This document shows positions 8,906 to 17,514 of a stretch of DNA of 64,000 bases, in pieces (position 1 is the stretch's first letter; each line of letters starts with the position of its first letter). Under the pieces are notes generated by a model. The model made no database searches and had not been told where the DNA came from. It saw only the letters and a program-made list of their open reading frames with translations. The position numbers and the translations under genes were made by a program. Source of the DNA: Erwinia mallotivora (lineage in GTDB: Bacteria; Pseudomonadota; Gammaproteobacteria; Enterobacterales; Enterobacteriaceae); assembly GCF_000590885.1 (NCBI RefSeq), contig NZ_JFHN01000045.1, forward strand, positions 186,001 through 250,000, given 5' to 3'.

Positions 8906-9721
8906 ATGAAGAGTTGCTTTGATGGATGGCAGCCATGCGTTATTAATATCGAAGATAAAGTTGCGGTAATTAAGCACCTTGAGAAATATCGATTTGCTGT
9001 TATTGAGAACGACTGGCAATATGACGATGCTGATTTTCGCTATATCTCTGACCTTTATTTTTTGGGCGATATTTATCAGTCTGCATTTAACCGGGTGGAG
9101 CATGAAGAAGGGGTATTTTCTTCCGGGGTAAATCAGATTGGTGGACTGTCACGCGGCACGCATGTTGTGTTTAACAGTAGCGCACATCTTCCCCTGCACA
9201 CTGATGGTTCTTATATCCCGATTGGCAGCATAAAAACGTCAATTCTTCTTTGTAAACAACACGCCTCCCAGGGGGGAGAAACGGTTCTGTTTGATAGCGT
9301 ATCTGCATTTCAACAACTGCGGATTGATTATCCCGACCTGGCAAACATCTTACTTGAAGAGAATATATTCAGGCGACGTTCAACCGGAACACAATCGGGA
9401 AAGCAGTATTCTCATATCGGGCCGGTTTTTCGTTCCGATGAGAACGGTGGCTTTATTGGCGGATTTACCCTGGATATTACCGCCGACTGGGAATGGTCTT
9501 ATAAAATAAATCCTCGCGTTGCTGATGCCGTTGACTATCTGTCACAGCTGGCAACAGAAGGAAGCCGTTATTTTCTGACATTTCCTCTCTGTCGTGGACA
9601 GGCCCTGATATTTCGTAATGACAAAATTTCACACGGACGTCGTGCCTTTACAGATGACCCGGCTTGTCCAAGAACATTGCTGCGAGGCATGTTTGTCGAT
9701 GTACCGAAACTTAGCGCTTAA
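8906..9721 (+). CDS. TauD/TfdA-family Fe(II)/2-oxoglutarate dioxygenase
   Basis: A 271-residue non-haem iron dioxygenase. The facial triad is visible as His98 and Asp100 (LHTDGSY) and distal His243 (ISHGRRAF), with the 2-oxoglutarate-binding arginine in the TLLRG segment near residue 260. Such enzymes hydroxylate, desaturate or halogenate small molecules. The aspartate in HTD argues for hydroxylation or desaturation rather than halogenation, since halogenases replace it with Ala or Gly. It follows the SDR after 152 bp and precedes the sulfotransferase by 9 bp, so it is probably cotranscribed with it. Ribosome site AGAGG. Confidence 0.85.
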   Translation: MKSCFDGWQPCVINIEDKVAVIKHLEKYRFAVIENDWQYDDADFRYISDLYFLGDIYQSAFNRVEHEEGVFSSGVNQIGGLSRGTHVVFNSSAHLPLHTDGSYIPIGSIKTSILLCKQHASQGGETVLFDSVSAFQQLRIDYPDLANILLEENIFRRRSTGTQSGKQYSHIGPVFRSDENGGFIGGFTLDITADWEWSYKINPRVADAVDYLSQLATEGSRYFLTFPLCRGQALIFRNDKISHGRRAFTDDPACPRTLLRGMFVDVPKLSA

Positions 9722-9730
9722 TAAGGAAAG

Positions 9731-10768
9731 ATGATGCACGAACCCACTTTGGCTGAACAGTGGAACAGCTGGCTTACCTGTCCCCCGGAACGACTTCAGG
9801 CGCAAATGCGTTCAGATTTAGAAAATATAACGGTGGCAGAAAAAACACGCGCGGCGATGCTGGCATTTGTTGATGAATATCGTCGTAAAGGCGAAAACTG
9901 GAGTTCGCAGGGGATCAGAGGAGACGAACTTAAAGCTCCGTTGCTGGAGCTGCAACAGGCCGCCCCGCACTATTTTTCGTTGTTCTGTGAAAAAATTGCC
10001 TTAGCGGAAAAATTCAAATGGGTTGGCGGCAGCGTGGGGGCAGAGGTGCTGGCTGCGCAAACCAGTTACAAGAAATTTGCTGTTGTATCGACGCCCAGAG
10101 CGGGTACGCATTTGATCCGCACGCTGCTGGGTTCTCATCCCAATATTGAAATGCACGGCGAAGCCTTCAATCGCTTTGGCCAGCACTTACTTCCTTACTC
10201 GGTAAGTGATACTCCTGTTGACACCATTATTCAGCGCCATCTTTTCCGGCCCTGGTTTGAATATGTTGAAGCGGTGGGATTTGTGCTTTTTCGCGATCTC
10301 GACACGCAGTGGGGAAAACATTCTGTCTGGCCTGATTTACAGGCGATCCCCGACCTGAAATTGATCCTGCTGGAAAGAAAAAGTCTGTTGCAACAGTTCG
10401 TGTCGTTAAAGAAAAGCCTGCGCGATCAGATATGGTATTTCGCCAGGAACGACAGCCGGGCTGTTTCTGATGAAAAGATTGCAGTTTCTCTTGATGAGTT
10501 GCTGCCATTCATTGATGAAAATACAGAAAACCGCCTTAAATTCACCGAAGCTTTTCAGCATCATCAGATGCTGACCCTTTATTATGAAGATGTGGTTGCC
10601 GCCCCCGAAACCGCTGCCGGTGAAATATTGTCTTTCCTCGGTGTTTCTGAACTCAGACTTTGTGCCGGAACCGGCAGAAAAGAGAGCCGTCCCCTCAGTT
10701 CTGTCATCAGTAATTACCCTCAACTCATCACTACCCTGAAAGGGACAAAATATGAGCCATATTTATAG
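9731..10768 (+). CDS. Sulfotransferase-domain protein
   Basis: 345 residues. A helical N-terminal region (about 1-110) precedes a PAPS-dependent sulfotransferase domain. The 5'-phosphosulfate-binding loop is STPRAGTHLIRTLL (about residues 117-132), followed by HPNIEMHGEAFNRF, typical of the family. LILLERKSLLQQFVSLK is the likely 3'-phosphate-binding segment. The C-terminal segment LTLYYEDVVAAPE then LSFLG is also typical. It would transfer sulfate from PAPS to a hydroxyl or amine of the pathway intermediate, either as a final decoration or to make a leaving group. The gene overlaps the aminotransferase by 17 bp, implying coupled translation. The substrate is unknown. Confidence 0.78.
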   Translation: MMHEPTLAEQWNSWLTCPPERLQAQMRSDLENITVAEKTRAAMLAFVDEYRRKGENWSSQGIRGDELKAPLLELQQAAPHYFSLFCEKIALAEKFKWVGGSVGAEVLAAQTSYKKFAVVSTPRAGTHLIRTLLGSHPNIEMHGEAFNRFGQHLLPYSVSDTPVDTIIQRHLFRPWFEYVEAVGFVLFRDLDTQWGKHSVWPDLQAIPDLKLILLERKSLLQQFVSLKKSLRDQIWYFARNDSRAVSDEKIAVSLDELLPFIDENTENRLKFTEAFQHHQMLTLYYEDVVAAPETAAGEILSFLGVSELRLCAGTGRKESRPLSSVISNYPQLITTLKGTKYEPYL

Positions 10769-11999
10769 TCCACACTGGCCGCCTTATACGGTGCTTACCG
10801 GGAAAGATGAACGACCGCTTATCAGCCACGGACAGGGTATTTATTTATTTGCTGAGAATGGCGAGCGTTATCTTGACGGCATATCGGGATGTTATAACCA
10901 CTGCCTTGGGCACTCTCATCCTGAACTGATTGCCGTGCTGCAACAACAGATCGCCACGCTGATGCATGCCTGCAATATCTATTCAAATACCCAACTGCCC
11001 GGACAGCTTGCTGAGAAAATAGCGTCAAAGCTGACTGATACCGGTCTGCGCAACAGCTTCTTCGTGGGTAGCGGCAGCGAAGGGGTTGAGAGCGCATTAA
11101 AAATGGCCTGGCAATATCAGGTCAACTGCGGGCGTATGCAACGAACCAAAATCATGGCTATCGATGGCGCTTATCATGGCTGCACGCTGGGTGCGATGAT
11201 GGCGACAAGGCGGGCATTTATTAATGAGGGCATTTTACCCTCTTTGCTGGCTGACAATACGATAACCATGCCGCCACCGACGCAGCTGAAGGATCTTGAC
11301 GCCTGGCAAAATGTTTTTGAACAGCAGCAGGACACCATCGCTGCGGTGATTATCGAGCCAATTATGGCGATGGAAGGTACACGCCTGCTGCCCGAAGGTT
11401 TTTTGCAACAACTCTCTGCACTGGCCAACAAATATGATATTCCGCTGATCTGCGATGAAGTCTATTGTGGTATTGGTCGCGCGGGCGCGTTTTGTGAATC
11501 AATTTCGCAGGGCGCCCATCCTGACATTGTTATTTTCAGTAAATGCCTTGGCGGTGGCGTACCTGTTACTGCCGTGATTGCCACAGAAAAAATCGCTGAC
11601 AGCTTTAAAGGACAGGCGCTGCCGTTTTTCCGTCATGGACATACGCAATCCGGTAATTTACTCGGCTGTCGCGCAGGACTGTTTATCCTCGACTATCTGG
11701 ATAAACACCATCTTTATGATGCCGTGGTGGAAAAAGGAAACAGACTTTTACGGTTAATCCGCGATGCTCTGCCGCAAACAGATGGGCTGCTCAGCCTGCA
11801 AGGAAAAGGGCTGATGTTATCAATGACATTTGCATCGCCGATGCTTTGTGGACGTGCACAGGCGGTAATACGGCAGCACGGAGTTATTGTAGGTGCTGCC
11901 GGCTGTTATTTAAAACTGGCACCGGCTTTTACCCTTTCGGATAAAGAGGCAGAGGAATTAGCCCAGCGTATTACCACGGCGCTTGCTTCACTGCCATAA
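10752..11999 (+). CDS. Class-III PLP-dependent aminotransferase
   Basis: A 415-residue aminotransferase of the acetylornithine / 4-aminobutyrate / diaminobutyrate group. Family motifs are the GSGSEGVESALKMAW cofactor-phosphate segment, DGAYHGCTLGAM, the ICDEVYCGIGRAG aspartate motif and SKCLGGG with the PLP lysine at Lys264. HGHTQSGNLLGCRAG follows. It likely moves an amino group onto or off a terminal aldehyde or ketone of the pathway intermediate. The start lies inside the 3' end of the sulfotransferase gene. Exact amino donor and acceptor cannot be read from sequence. Confidence 0.87.
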   Translation: MSHIYSPHWPPYTVLTGKDERPLISHGQGIYLFAENGERYLDGISGCYNHCLGHSHPELIAVLQQQIATLMHACNIYSNTQLPGQLAEKIASKLTDTGLRNSFFVGSGSEGVESALKMAWQYQVNCGRMQRTKIMAIDGAYHGCTLGAMMATRRAFINEGILPSLLADNTITMPPPTQLKDLDAWQNVFEQQQDTIAAVIIEPIMAMEGTRLLPEGFLQQLSALANKYDIPLICDEVYCGIGRAGAFCESISQGAHPDIVIFSKCLGGGVPVTAVIATEKIADSFKGQALPFFRHGHTQSGNLLGCRAGLFILDYLDKHHLYDAVVEKGNRLLRLIRDALPQTDGLLSLQGKGLMLSMTFASPMLCGRAQAVIRQHGVIVGAAGCYLKLAPAFTLSDKEAEELAQRITTALASLP

Positions 12000-12048
12000 G
12001 TTATTTACCGCTGTCATTGTTATTTAAAAATGTTTATGGGAATAAGCT

Positions 12049-12702
12049 ATGTCTGAATACTTCAATCTTGAAAATATTATTCATGGACGCAGGCATGAAT
12101 CGCCTTTCCCCTGGGGGGAATTAACGCAAATCTGGCATAACAGCACCACAGCGTTAACCCTGGCAGAGGAATTTCCGACCGAAGGATTTAATTATCGTGA
12201 ACGTAATGGTGGCTATTTTTATCGCCGTACCCTTATTCCACTTGGACAAGGTCATTTAACCGATCCGGCCACGCTGAGCCATGCCTGGCAGGGAATGTGT
12301 AATGAACTGCTGTCTGACAAATTTATTACCGCGTTATCCACATTTTGCCAGGCACCCCTGGCTGAATTCAAAATGGAAGCGGTCGCGTTTCGTGGTGGAC
12401 GGGATACTCACTATCTGCCACACGTTGATGCCTCTCTGACCCGGGGATTTCGCATGATTATCTATTTCAATGACCAGTGGCAGGAGAGCTGGGGCGGGGC
12501 ATTTCAGATCCTCAACCCCGATAATCACGCGGAAGTCTGTTGTTCAGTCCTTCCTCTTGTTGGCAACGCCAGCGTCATTATTCGCGACGGATATTATGAA
12601 ACCTGGCATCAGGTTGTGCCGTTAACGGGAGAATCGGTCAAAACACGCAATGCACTCAATGTCACCTGGTATGAACCCGGCACCATGAGCACCAGGCAGT
12701 GA
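12049..12702 (+). CDS. Prolyl-hydroxylase-like 2OG-Fe(II) oxygenase
   Basis: 217 residues, second dioxygenase of the operon and from a different superfamily branch than the TauD-type enzyme. The double-stranded beta-helix core shows His125 and Asp127 (HYLPHVDAS), distal His187 (TWHQVVPL) and Arg200 (KTRNALNVTWY) for 2-oxoglutarate. This is the prolyl-4-hydroxylase / SM-20-like pattern, whose members hydroxylate free or carrier-bound amino acids. It lies 49 bp after the aminotransferase. Its stop overlaps the start of the following kinase (TGATG), so the two are translationally coupled. Confidence 0.82.
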   Translation: MSEYFNLENIIHGRRHESPFPWGELTQIWHNSTTALTLAEEFPTEGFNYRERNGGYFYRRTLIPLGQGHLTDPATLSHAWQGMCNELLSDKFITALSTFCQAPLAEFKMEAVAFRGGRDTHYLPHVDASLTRGFRMIIYFNDQWQESWGGAFQILNPDNHAEVCCSVLPLVGNASVIIRDGYYETWHQVVPLTGESVKTRNALNVTWYEPGTMSTRQ

Positions 12703-13244
12703 TGAAGAAGCTCATTTTTCTTTACGGTCCTCCGGCGGTGGGGAAACTCACCGTGGGTGGTTTGCTGGCAGCTCAAACGGCGGCAACGCTGTTCCATAAT
12801 CATCTGACTTACGATCTGGCGGTGGCGCTACTGCCCCCGGACAGTGGCTTTGACTTCACAAAGCAATTTGCCTGTAAAATTCGGCTGTATACTTTGTCGC
12901 TGCTTTTTGCTCAGCGTGATAACGATGTGATCACCACCTTCTGTTATGAAGGAAGTAAAGACGATGAATATATCGCCGCAATAAAGACGATTTGTGAGAA
13001 GCACCGCGTCACGCCCTGTTTCGTGCAGCTTTGCAGCGACGAAGCTCAGCTTCTGAACCGGGTGAAAAACAGCGATCGTGCCCGGTTTGGCAAGGTGAAT
13101 ACCCAGGATGCGCTGCAAAAGATTTTAAGCCAGTATCACTACCGCGACCGTATTGAAGCCGCCTTTCACCTGCGCCTTTCCACTACCGACCTGACCGCTG
13201 AAGAAGTGGTCAGAATCATAAACGACTGGCTTGACGCCCTGTAA
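12702..13244 (+). CDS. P-loop kinase-like ATPase (AAA/shikimate-kinase fold)
   Basis: A 180-residue P-loop protein with a Walker A motif GPPAVGKLT at about residues 7-15 and a small-kinase layout related to shikimate/gluconate kinases and chloramphenicol-phosphotransferase-like proteins. ATG 12702 overlaps the preceding stop as TGATG; a GTG one codon earlier is also possible. Coupling to the dioxygenase suggests it phosphorylates a pathway intermediate or product, perhaps as self-protection. That role is inference, because such stand-alone P-loop kinases also occur outside clusters. Confidence 0.7.
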   Translation: MKKLIFLYGPPAVGKLTVGGLLAAQTAATLFHNHLTYDLAVALLPPDSGFDFTKQFACKIRLYTLSLLFAQRDNDVITTFCYEGSKDDEYIAAIKTICEKHRVTPCFVQLCSDEAQLLNRVKNSDRARFGKVNTQDALQKILSQYHYRDRIEAAFHLRLSTTDLTAEEVVRIINDWLDAL

Positions 13245-13291
13245 TTCTGTCAGCATACCTGTGTCTGGTGCGTGTTTAAGCGGAGCAGGGC

Positions 13292-13311
13292 GCAGAAAGC
13301 TATCTTTCTGC
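13292..13311 (+). other. Perfect 8-bp stem-loop between kinase and pheC
   Basis: GCAGAAAG / CTTTCTGC with a 4-nt loop, 48 bp after the kinase stop. It has no T-run, so it is a weak terminator at best; it may protect the 3' end of the six-gene transcript. Confidence 0.35.
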
Positions 13312-13390
13312 TGACAACATCTTTGCTATCTGTGCAGTAACAGGCGATAAACTCTGTTGCGTGATTTTCTTGAAACAAGAGAGCAACAAC

Positions 13391-14161
13391 ATGATGAAAA
13401 GAGGGTTTATTCTACTGCTGCTGTTGGCAGCGGGGAGCGTCAGTGCGCAATCACATCTCGACCGTGTTCTGCAAAGTAAAGTGCTGACGGTTTGTACCAC
13501 CGGGGATTACCGGCCATACAGCCTGCTGCGGCCAGACGGAGACTATGAGGGGCTTGATATCACCATGGCCCGCTCGCTGGCCAAAAGCCTGGATGCACAA
13601 ATCAAATGGGTGCCCACCACCTGGAAGACCCTGATGCAGGATTTTCTGGCGAAGCAGTGTGATATTGCGGTCGGCGGGATCTCTGTCACCCTGAAACGCC
13701 AGCAGAAGGCATGGTTTGCCAGCTCGCTGGGCAGCGACGGCAAAATTCCGCTGGTGCGCTGTGCCGATAAAGCGAAATACCAGACGGTCAGGCAGCTGAA
13801 CCAGCCTGCTGTACGGCTGATTGAACCGGCGGGCGGCACTAACGAAGCTTTCGCCCATCAGGTACTGCCACAGGCAAATCTGACCCTGTACCACGATAAC
13901 GTCACCATCTTTCAGCAACTGGTGGATAAAAAAGCCGACGTGATGATAACCGATGCTTCGGAAGCGCTTTACCAGCAGAAGCACTACCCGCAGCTTTGTG
14001 CCATTAACCCTCAGCAGCCGATGCAGTATGGCGAAAAAGCCTGGATGTTGCCGCGCGATGACATGAGCTGGAAGCTGTATGTCGATCAGTGGCTGCATCT
14101 CAGTATCGCCACCGGCGAATACCAGCAGACTGCGGGTGAATGGTTGGCTGACGCAAAATAG
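13391..14161 (+). CDS. pheC: Periplasmic cyclohexadienyl (arogenate/prephenate) dehydratase
   Basis: A 256-residue protein that aligns along its length with Pseudomonas aeruginosa PheC: LDRVLQSKVLTVCTTGDYRPYS, LMQDFLAKQCDIAVGGIS, EPAGGTNEAFA, LYHDNVTIFQQLVDKKADVMITDASEA and CAINPQQP. It is a periplasmic-binding-protein-fold enzyme that converts prephenate to phenylpyruvate, or arogenate to phenylalanine, outside the cytoplasm. A signal peptide (residues 1-19, MMKRG then a leucine-rich core, cut at SVSA) supports export. The ATG at 13391 is preferred over an in-frame GTG at 13361 because it starts this signal. It stands alone just upstream of parC. Confidence 0.85.
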   Translation: MMKRGFILLLLLAAGSVSAQSHLDRVLQSKVLTVCTTGDYRPYSLLRPDGDYEGLDITMARSLAKSLDAQIKWVPTTWKTLMQDFLAKQCDIAVGGISVTLKRQQKAWFASSLGSDGKIPLVRCADKAKYQTVRQLNQPAVRLIEPAGGTNEAFAHQVLPQANLTLYHDNVTIFQQLVDKKADVMITDASEALYQQKHYPQLCAINPQQPMQYGEKAWMLPRDDMSWKLYVDQWLHLSIATGEYQQTAGEWLADAK

Positions 14162-14218
14162 GCTTTTACGGCGGGAAACCTGGCTCCCGCCCTCATCCAA
14201 CTTCCTCCACGGTTACCT

Positions 14219-14248
14219 GTGACAGAACCTGTCCGGATAAGGTACTAT
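14219..14248 (+). promoter_or_regulatory. Candidate sigma-70 promoter of parC
   Basis: -35 GTGACA (14219-14224) and -10 TACTAT (14243-14248) with an 18-bp spacer, 60 bp before the parC start. Confidence 0.45.
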
Positions 14249-14309
14249 CCTCGCCAAATCACCCCGATGTGGCATACCGATTGCGCCACGATGTGAGGAA
14301 TCAACAGTA

Positions 14310-16583
14310 ATGAGTGATCTGACGCAGGATGGTGCAGAGCGTCGTGCCCTGCATAAGTTTACCGAAGAGGCCTACCTCAACTATTCCATGTACGTCATCA
14401 TGGATCGTGCGCTGCCCTATATTGGGGATGGTCTGAAACCTGTTCAGCGCCGTATCGTCTATGCGATGTCCGAACTGGGACTGAATAACAGCGCCAAATT
14501 TAAAAAATCGGCGCGTACCGTGGGTGACGTGCTGGGTAAATACCATCCGCACGGCGACAGCGCCTGCTATGAAGCGATGGTGCTGATGGCTCAGCCCTTC
14601 TCCTACCGTTATCCGCTGGTGGACGGGCAGGGCAACTGGGGCGCGCCGGACGATCCGAAATCCTTCGCGGCGATGCGCTATACCGAATCGCGGCTGTCAA
14701 AGTATGCCGAACTGCTGCTCAGCGAGCTAACGCAGGGCACCGTTGATTTTATTCCAAATTTTGACGGGACGATGCAGGAGCCTTCGATCCTCCCTGCACG
14801 TCTGCCAAATATTCTGCTCAACGGCACCACCGGCATTGCGGTGGGAATGGCAACCGATATCCCACCGCATAACCTGCGTGAAGTGGCGCAGGCGGCGATT
14901 AAACTGATCGACTCGCCCAAAGCATCGCTGGATGAGCTGCTGGACATTGTGCAGGGGCCGGATTATCCCACCGAGGCGGAGATTATCACCCCTCGCAATG
15001 AGATCCGTAAAATCTATCAGAGCGGGCGTGGCTCGGTGCGAATGCGTGCCGTATGGAAAAAAGAAGACGGCGACGTGGTGATCACTGCGCTGCCGCATCA
15101 GGTTTCCGGTGCCCGGGTGCTGGAACAGATTGCCACACAGATGCGCAACAAAAAGCTGCCGATGGTGGAAGATCTGCGTGATGAGTCCAACCACGAAAAC
15201 CCGACGCGGCTGGTCATTGTCCCGCGCTCTAACCGCGTGGATGTAGAACAGGTGATGAATCACCTGTTTGCCACGACCGATCTGGAAAAAAGCTACCGCA
15301 TTAACCTCAATATGATCGGCCTGGATAACCGTCCGGCGGTGAAAAATCTGCTGGAAATTATCAGCGAATGGCTGGTTTTCCGCCGTGAAACTGTCCGTCG
15401 TCGCCTGAACTTCCGTCTGGAAAAGGTGCTGAAACGCCTGCACATTCTGGAAGGTTTGCTGATTGCGTTTCTTAACATTGATGAAGTTATTCATATCATC
15501 CGCACTGAGGATGAGCCGAAGCCGCAACTGATGGCGCGTTTCGGTATCAGCGAAACCCAGGCCGAAGCGATCCTTGAACTGAAATTACGTCATCTTGCCA
15601 GACTGGAAGAGATGAAAATTCGCGGTGAGCAGGATGAACTGGCGAAAGAGCGCGATAAATTGCAGGAGATCCTCGCCTCTGAACGCAAGATGAACACCCT
15701 GCTGAAGAAAGAAATTCAGGCTGACAGCGATACTTATGGGGATGCCCGCCGCTCGCCACTGCGCGAGCGTGAAGAAGCGAAAGCGATCAGCGAAAGCGAA
15801 CTGGTGCCGTCCGAACCGGTGACCATTGTGCTGTCTCAAATGGGCTGGGTGCGCAGTGCCAGGGGCCATGATATTGATCCGGTCGGGCTGAGTTATAAGG
15901 CCGGAGACAATTACCGGGCTGCGGCGCGCGGTAAGAGTAACCAGCCGGTGGTCTTTATTGACTCTACCGGACGCAGCTATGCGTTAGACCCGGTCACTCT
16001 GCCGTCGGCGCGTGGTCAGGGTGAACCCCTGACCGGCAAACTCACGCCGCCACCGGGCGCGATAATGGAACAGGTGTTGATGGAGGCTGACGATCAACGG
16101 CTGCTGATGGCCTCGGATGCGGGTTATGGCTTTGTCTGTACCTTTAACGATCTGGTTTCCCGTAACCGCGCCGGAAAAGCCCTGTTAAATCTGCCTGAAA
16201 ATGCCAGAGTGATGACGCCACTGGCGATTCATCACGATGACGATCTGCTGCTGGCGATTACCGCTGCCGGAAGAATGCTGCTGTTCCCGGTGGCGGATTT
16301 GCCACAGCTGAGCAAGGGCAAAGGCAACAAGATCGTCTCCATTCCTTCGGCGCAGGCGGCGTCTGGTGAAGATAAGCTGAGCTGGCTGTTGCTGCTCTCG
16401 CCGCAAACGGCGATTACTCTGCATGTTGGTAAACGCAAACTCACTCTGCGCCCGGAAGATCTTCAGAAGTTCCGTGCTGAGCGGGGGCGGCGGGGAACGC
16501 TACTGCCACGAGGACTGCAACGGATAGACCGTGTTGAGGTGGATATGCCGGCGCGTGAACAGACGGGCGACGGTGACGCATAA
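14310..16583 (+). CDS. parC: DNA topoisomerase IV subunit A (ParC)
   Basis: A 757-residue breakage-reunion subunit (E. coli 752; four extra residues near the N-terminus). The winged-helix core holds the active-site tyrosine, Tyr124 (MRYTESR; Tyr120 in E. coli). The quinolone-resistance region reads [10 protein letters not shown], with Ser84 and Glu88 (E. coli Ser80/Glu84) in the wild-type state. The C-terminal half contains the beta-pinwheel that binds DNA. parC-plsC-ftsP order is as in E. coli. Confidence 0.98.
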   Translation: MSDLTQDGAERRALHKFTEEAYLNYSMYVIMDRALPYIGDGLKPVQRRIVYAMSELGLNNSAKFKKSARTVGDVLGKYHPHGDSACYEAMVLMAQPFSYRYPLVDGQGNWGAPDDPKSFAAMRYTESRLSKYAELLLSELTQGTVDFIPNFDGTMQEPSILPARLPNILLNGTTGIAVGMATDIPPHNLREVAQAAIKLIDSPKASLDELLDIVQGPDYPTEAEIITPRNEIRKIYQSGRGSVRMRAVWKKEDGDVVITALPHQVSGARVLEQIATQMRNKKLPMVEDLRDESNHENPTRLVIVPRSNRVDVEQVMNHLFATTDLEKSYRINLNMIGLDNRPAVKNLLEIISEWLVFRRETVRRRLNFRLEKVLKRLHILEGLLIAFLNIDEVIHIIRTEDEPKPQLMARFGISETQAEAILELKLRHLARLEEMKIRGEQDELAKERDKLQEILASERKMNTLLKKEIQADSDTYGDARRSPLREREEAKAISESELVPSEPVTIVLSQMGWVRSARGHDIDPVGLSYKAGDNYRAAARGKSNQPVVFIDSTGRSYALDPVTLPSARGQGEPLTGKLTPPPGAIMEQVLMEADDQRLLMASDAGYGFVCTFNDLVSRNRAGKALLNLPENARVMTPLAIHHDDDLLLAITAAGRMLLFPVADLPQLSKGKGNKIVSIPSAQAASGEDKLSWLLLLSPQTAITLHVGKRKLTLRPEDLQKFRAERGRRGTLLPRGLQRIDRVEVDMPAREQTGDGDA

Positions 16584-16684
16584 CAGCCATCTGCTAACCC
16601 GGTGAAATGCGGTGGATTTCGCCAATTAAGGATATACTCTGGTCGGTGCCTGCTGACCAGGTATGACAGCAATAATGAGGATGT

Positions 16685-17422
16685 ATGCTCTCCATTTTAC
16701 GCTTCATCGTAGTAATTACTTATTCGGTACTGGTCTGTGTATTCGGCAGTATTTATTGTCTGCTCAGCCCGCGCAACCCACGCCATGTGGCGACCTTTGG
16801 GCATATGTTCGGCCGTCTTTCCAGGGTATTTGGCGTGAAAGTGGAGCTGCGCAAACCTGCCGGTGCGGAAAATTATCCAAACGCTATCTATATCGCCAAT
16901 CATCAGAACAACTACGACATGATCACTGCCGCCAATATTGTGCAGCCGACCACCGTCACCGTGGGTAAGAAAAGCCTGTTGTGGATCCCGTTTTTCGGGC
17001 AGCTCTACTGGCTGACGGGTAATCTGTTGATTGACCGTGATAACCGTGCCAGTGCGCATGGCACCATTGCTGAGCTGGTCAATCAGTTCAAAAAGAAAAA
17101 AATCTCATTCTGGATGTTCCCGGAAGGCACCCGCAGTCGGGGACGCGGCCTGTTGCCATTCAAGACCGGCGCGTTCCATGCGGCCGTCGCGGCGGGCGTA
17201 CCGGTGATCCCGGTGGTGGTCAGTAACACCCACGATAAAATCAAACTCAACCGGCTGAAAAACGGTCTGGTAATTGTTGAGATGCTGCCACCGGTAGATA
17301 CCTCAGCCTTTGCCGATCAGTCGGTACGTAAGCTGGCAACCCATTGCCGCGAGCTGATGGCGCTCAAACTGGAAGAACTGAACGCAGAAGTGGCCAGGCG
17401 CGAAGCCGACGGGAAAATCTGA
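16685..17422 (+). CDS. plsC: 1-acyl-sn-glycerol-3-phosphate acyltransferase (PlsC)
   Basis: A 245-residue inner-membrane enzyme that acylates lysophosphatidate to phosphatidate, the same length as E. coli PlsC. An N-terminal hydrophobic segment is followed by the HX4D catalytic motif NHQNNYD (about residues 72-78), the glycerophosphate-binding FPEGTRSRGRG (about 145-155) and GVPVIPVV. It lies about 100 bp after parC, conserved order. Confidence 0.97.
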   Translation: MLSILRFIVVITYSVLVCVFGSIYCLLSPRNPRHVATFGHMFGRLSRVFGVKVELRKPAGAENYPNAIYIANHQNNYDMITAANIVQPTTVTVGKKSLLWIPFFGQLYWLTGNLLIDRDNRASAHGTIAELVNQFKKKKISFWMFPEGTRSRGRGLLPFKTGAFHAAVAAGVPVIPVVVSNTHDKIKLNRLKNGLVIVEMLPPVDTSAFADQSVRKLATHCRELMALKLEELNAEVARREADGKI

Positions 17423-17514
17423 TACTTTCCTGACCAGATACACAGCATTGATTAAAATCATAAAAATGGATAGCAGCCTGCCAGCAGCGCTGCTTTTTGG
17501 AATTCGGAGTTTTT

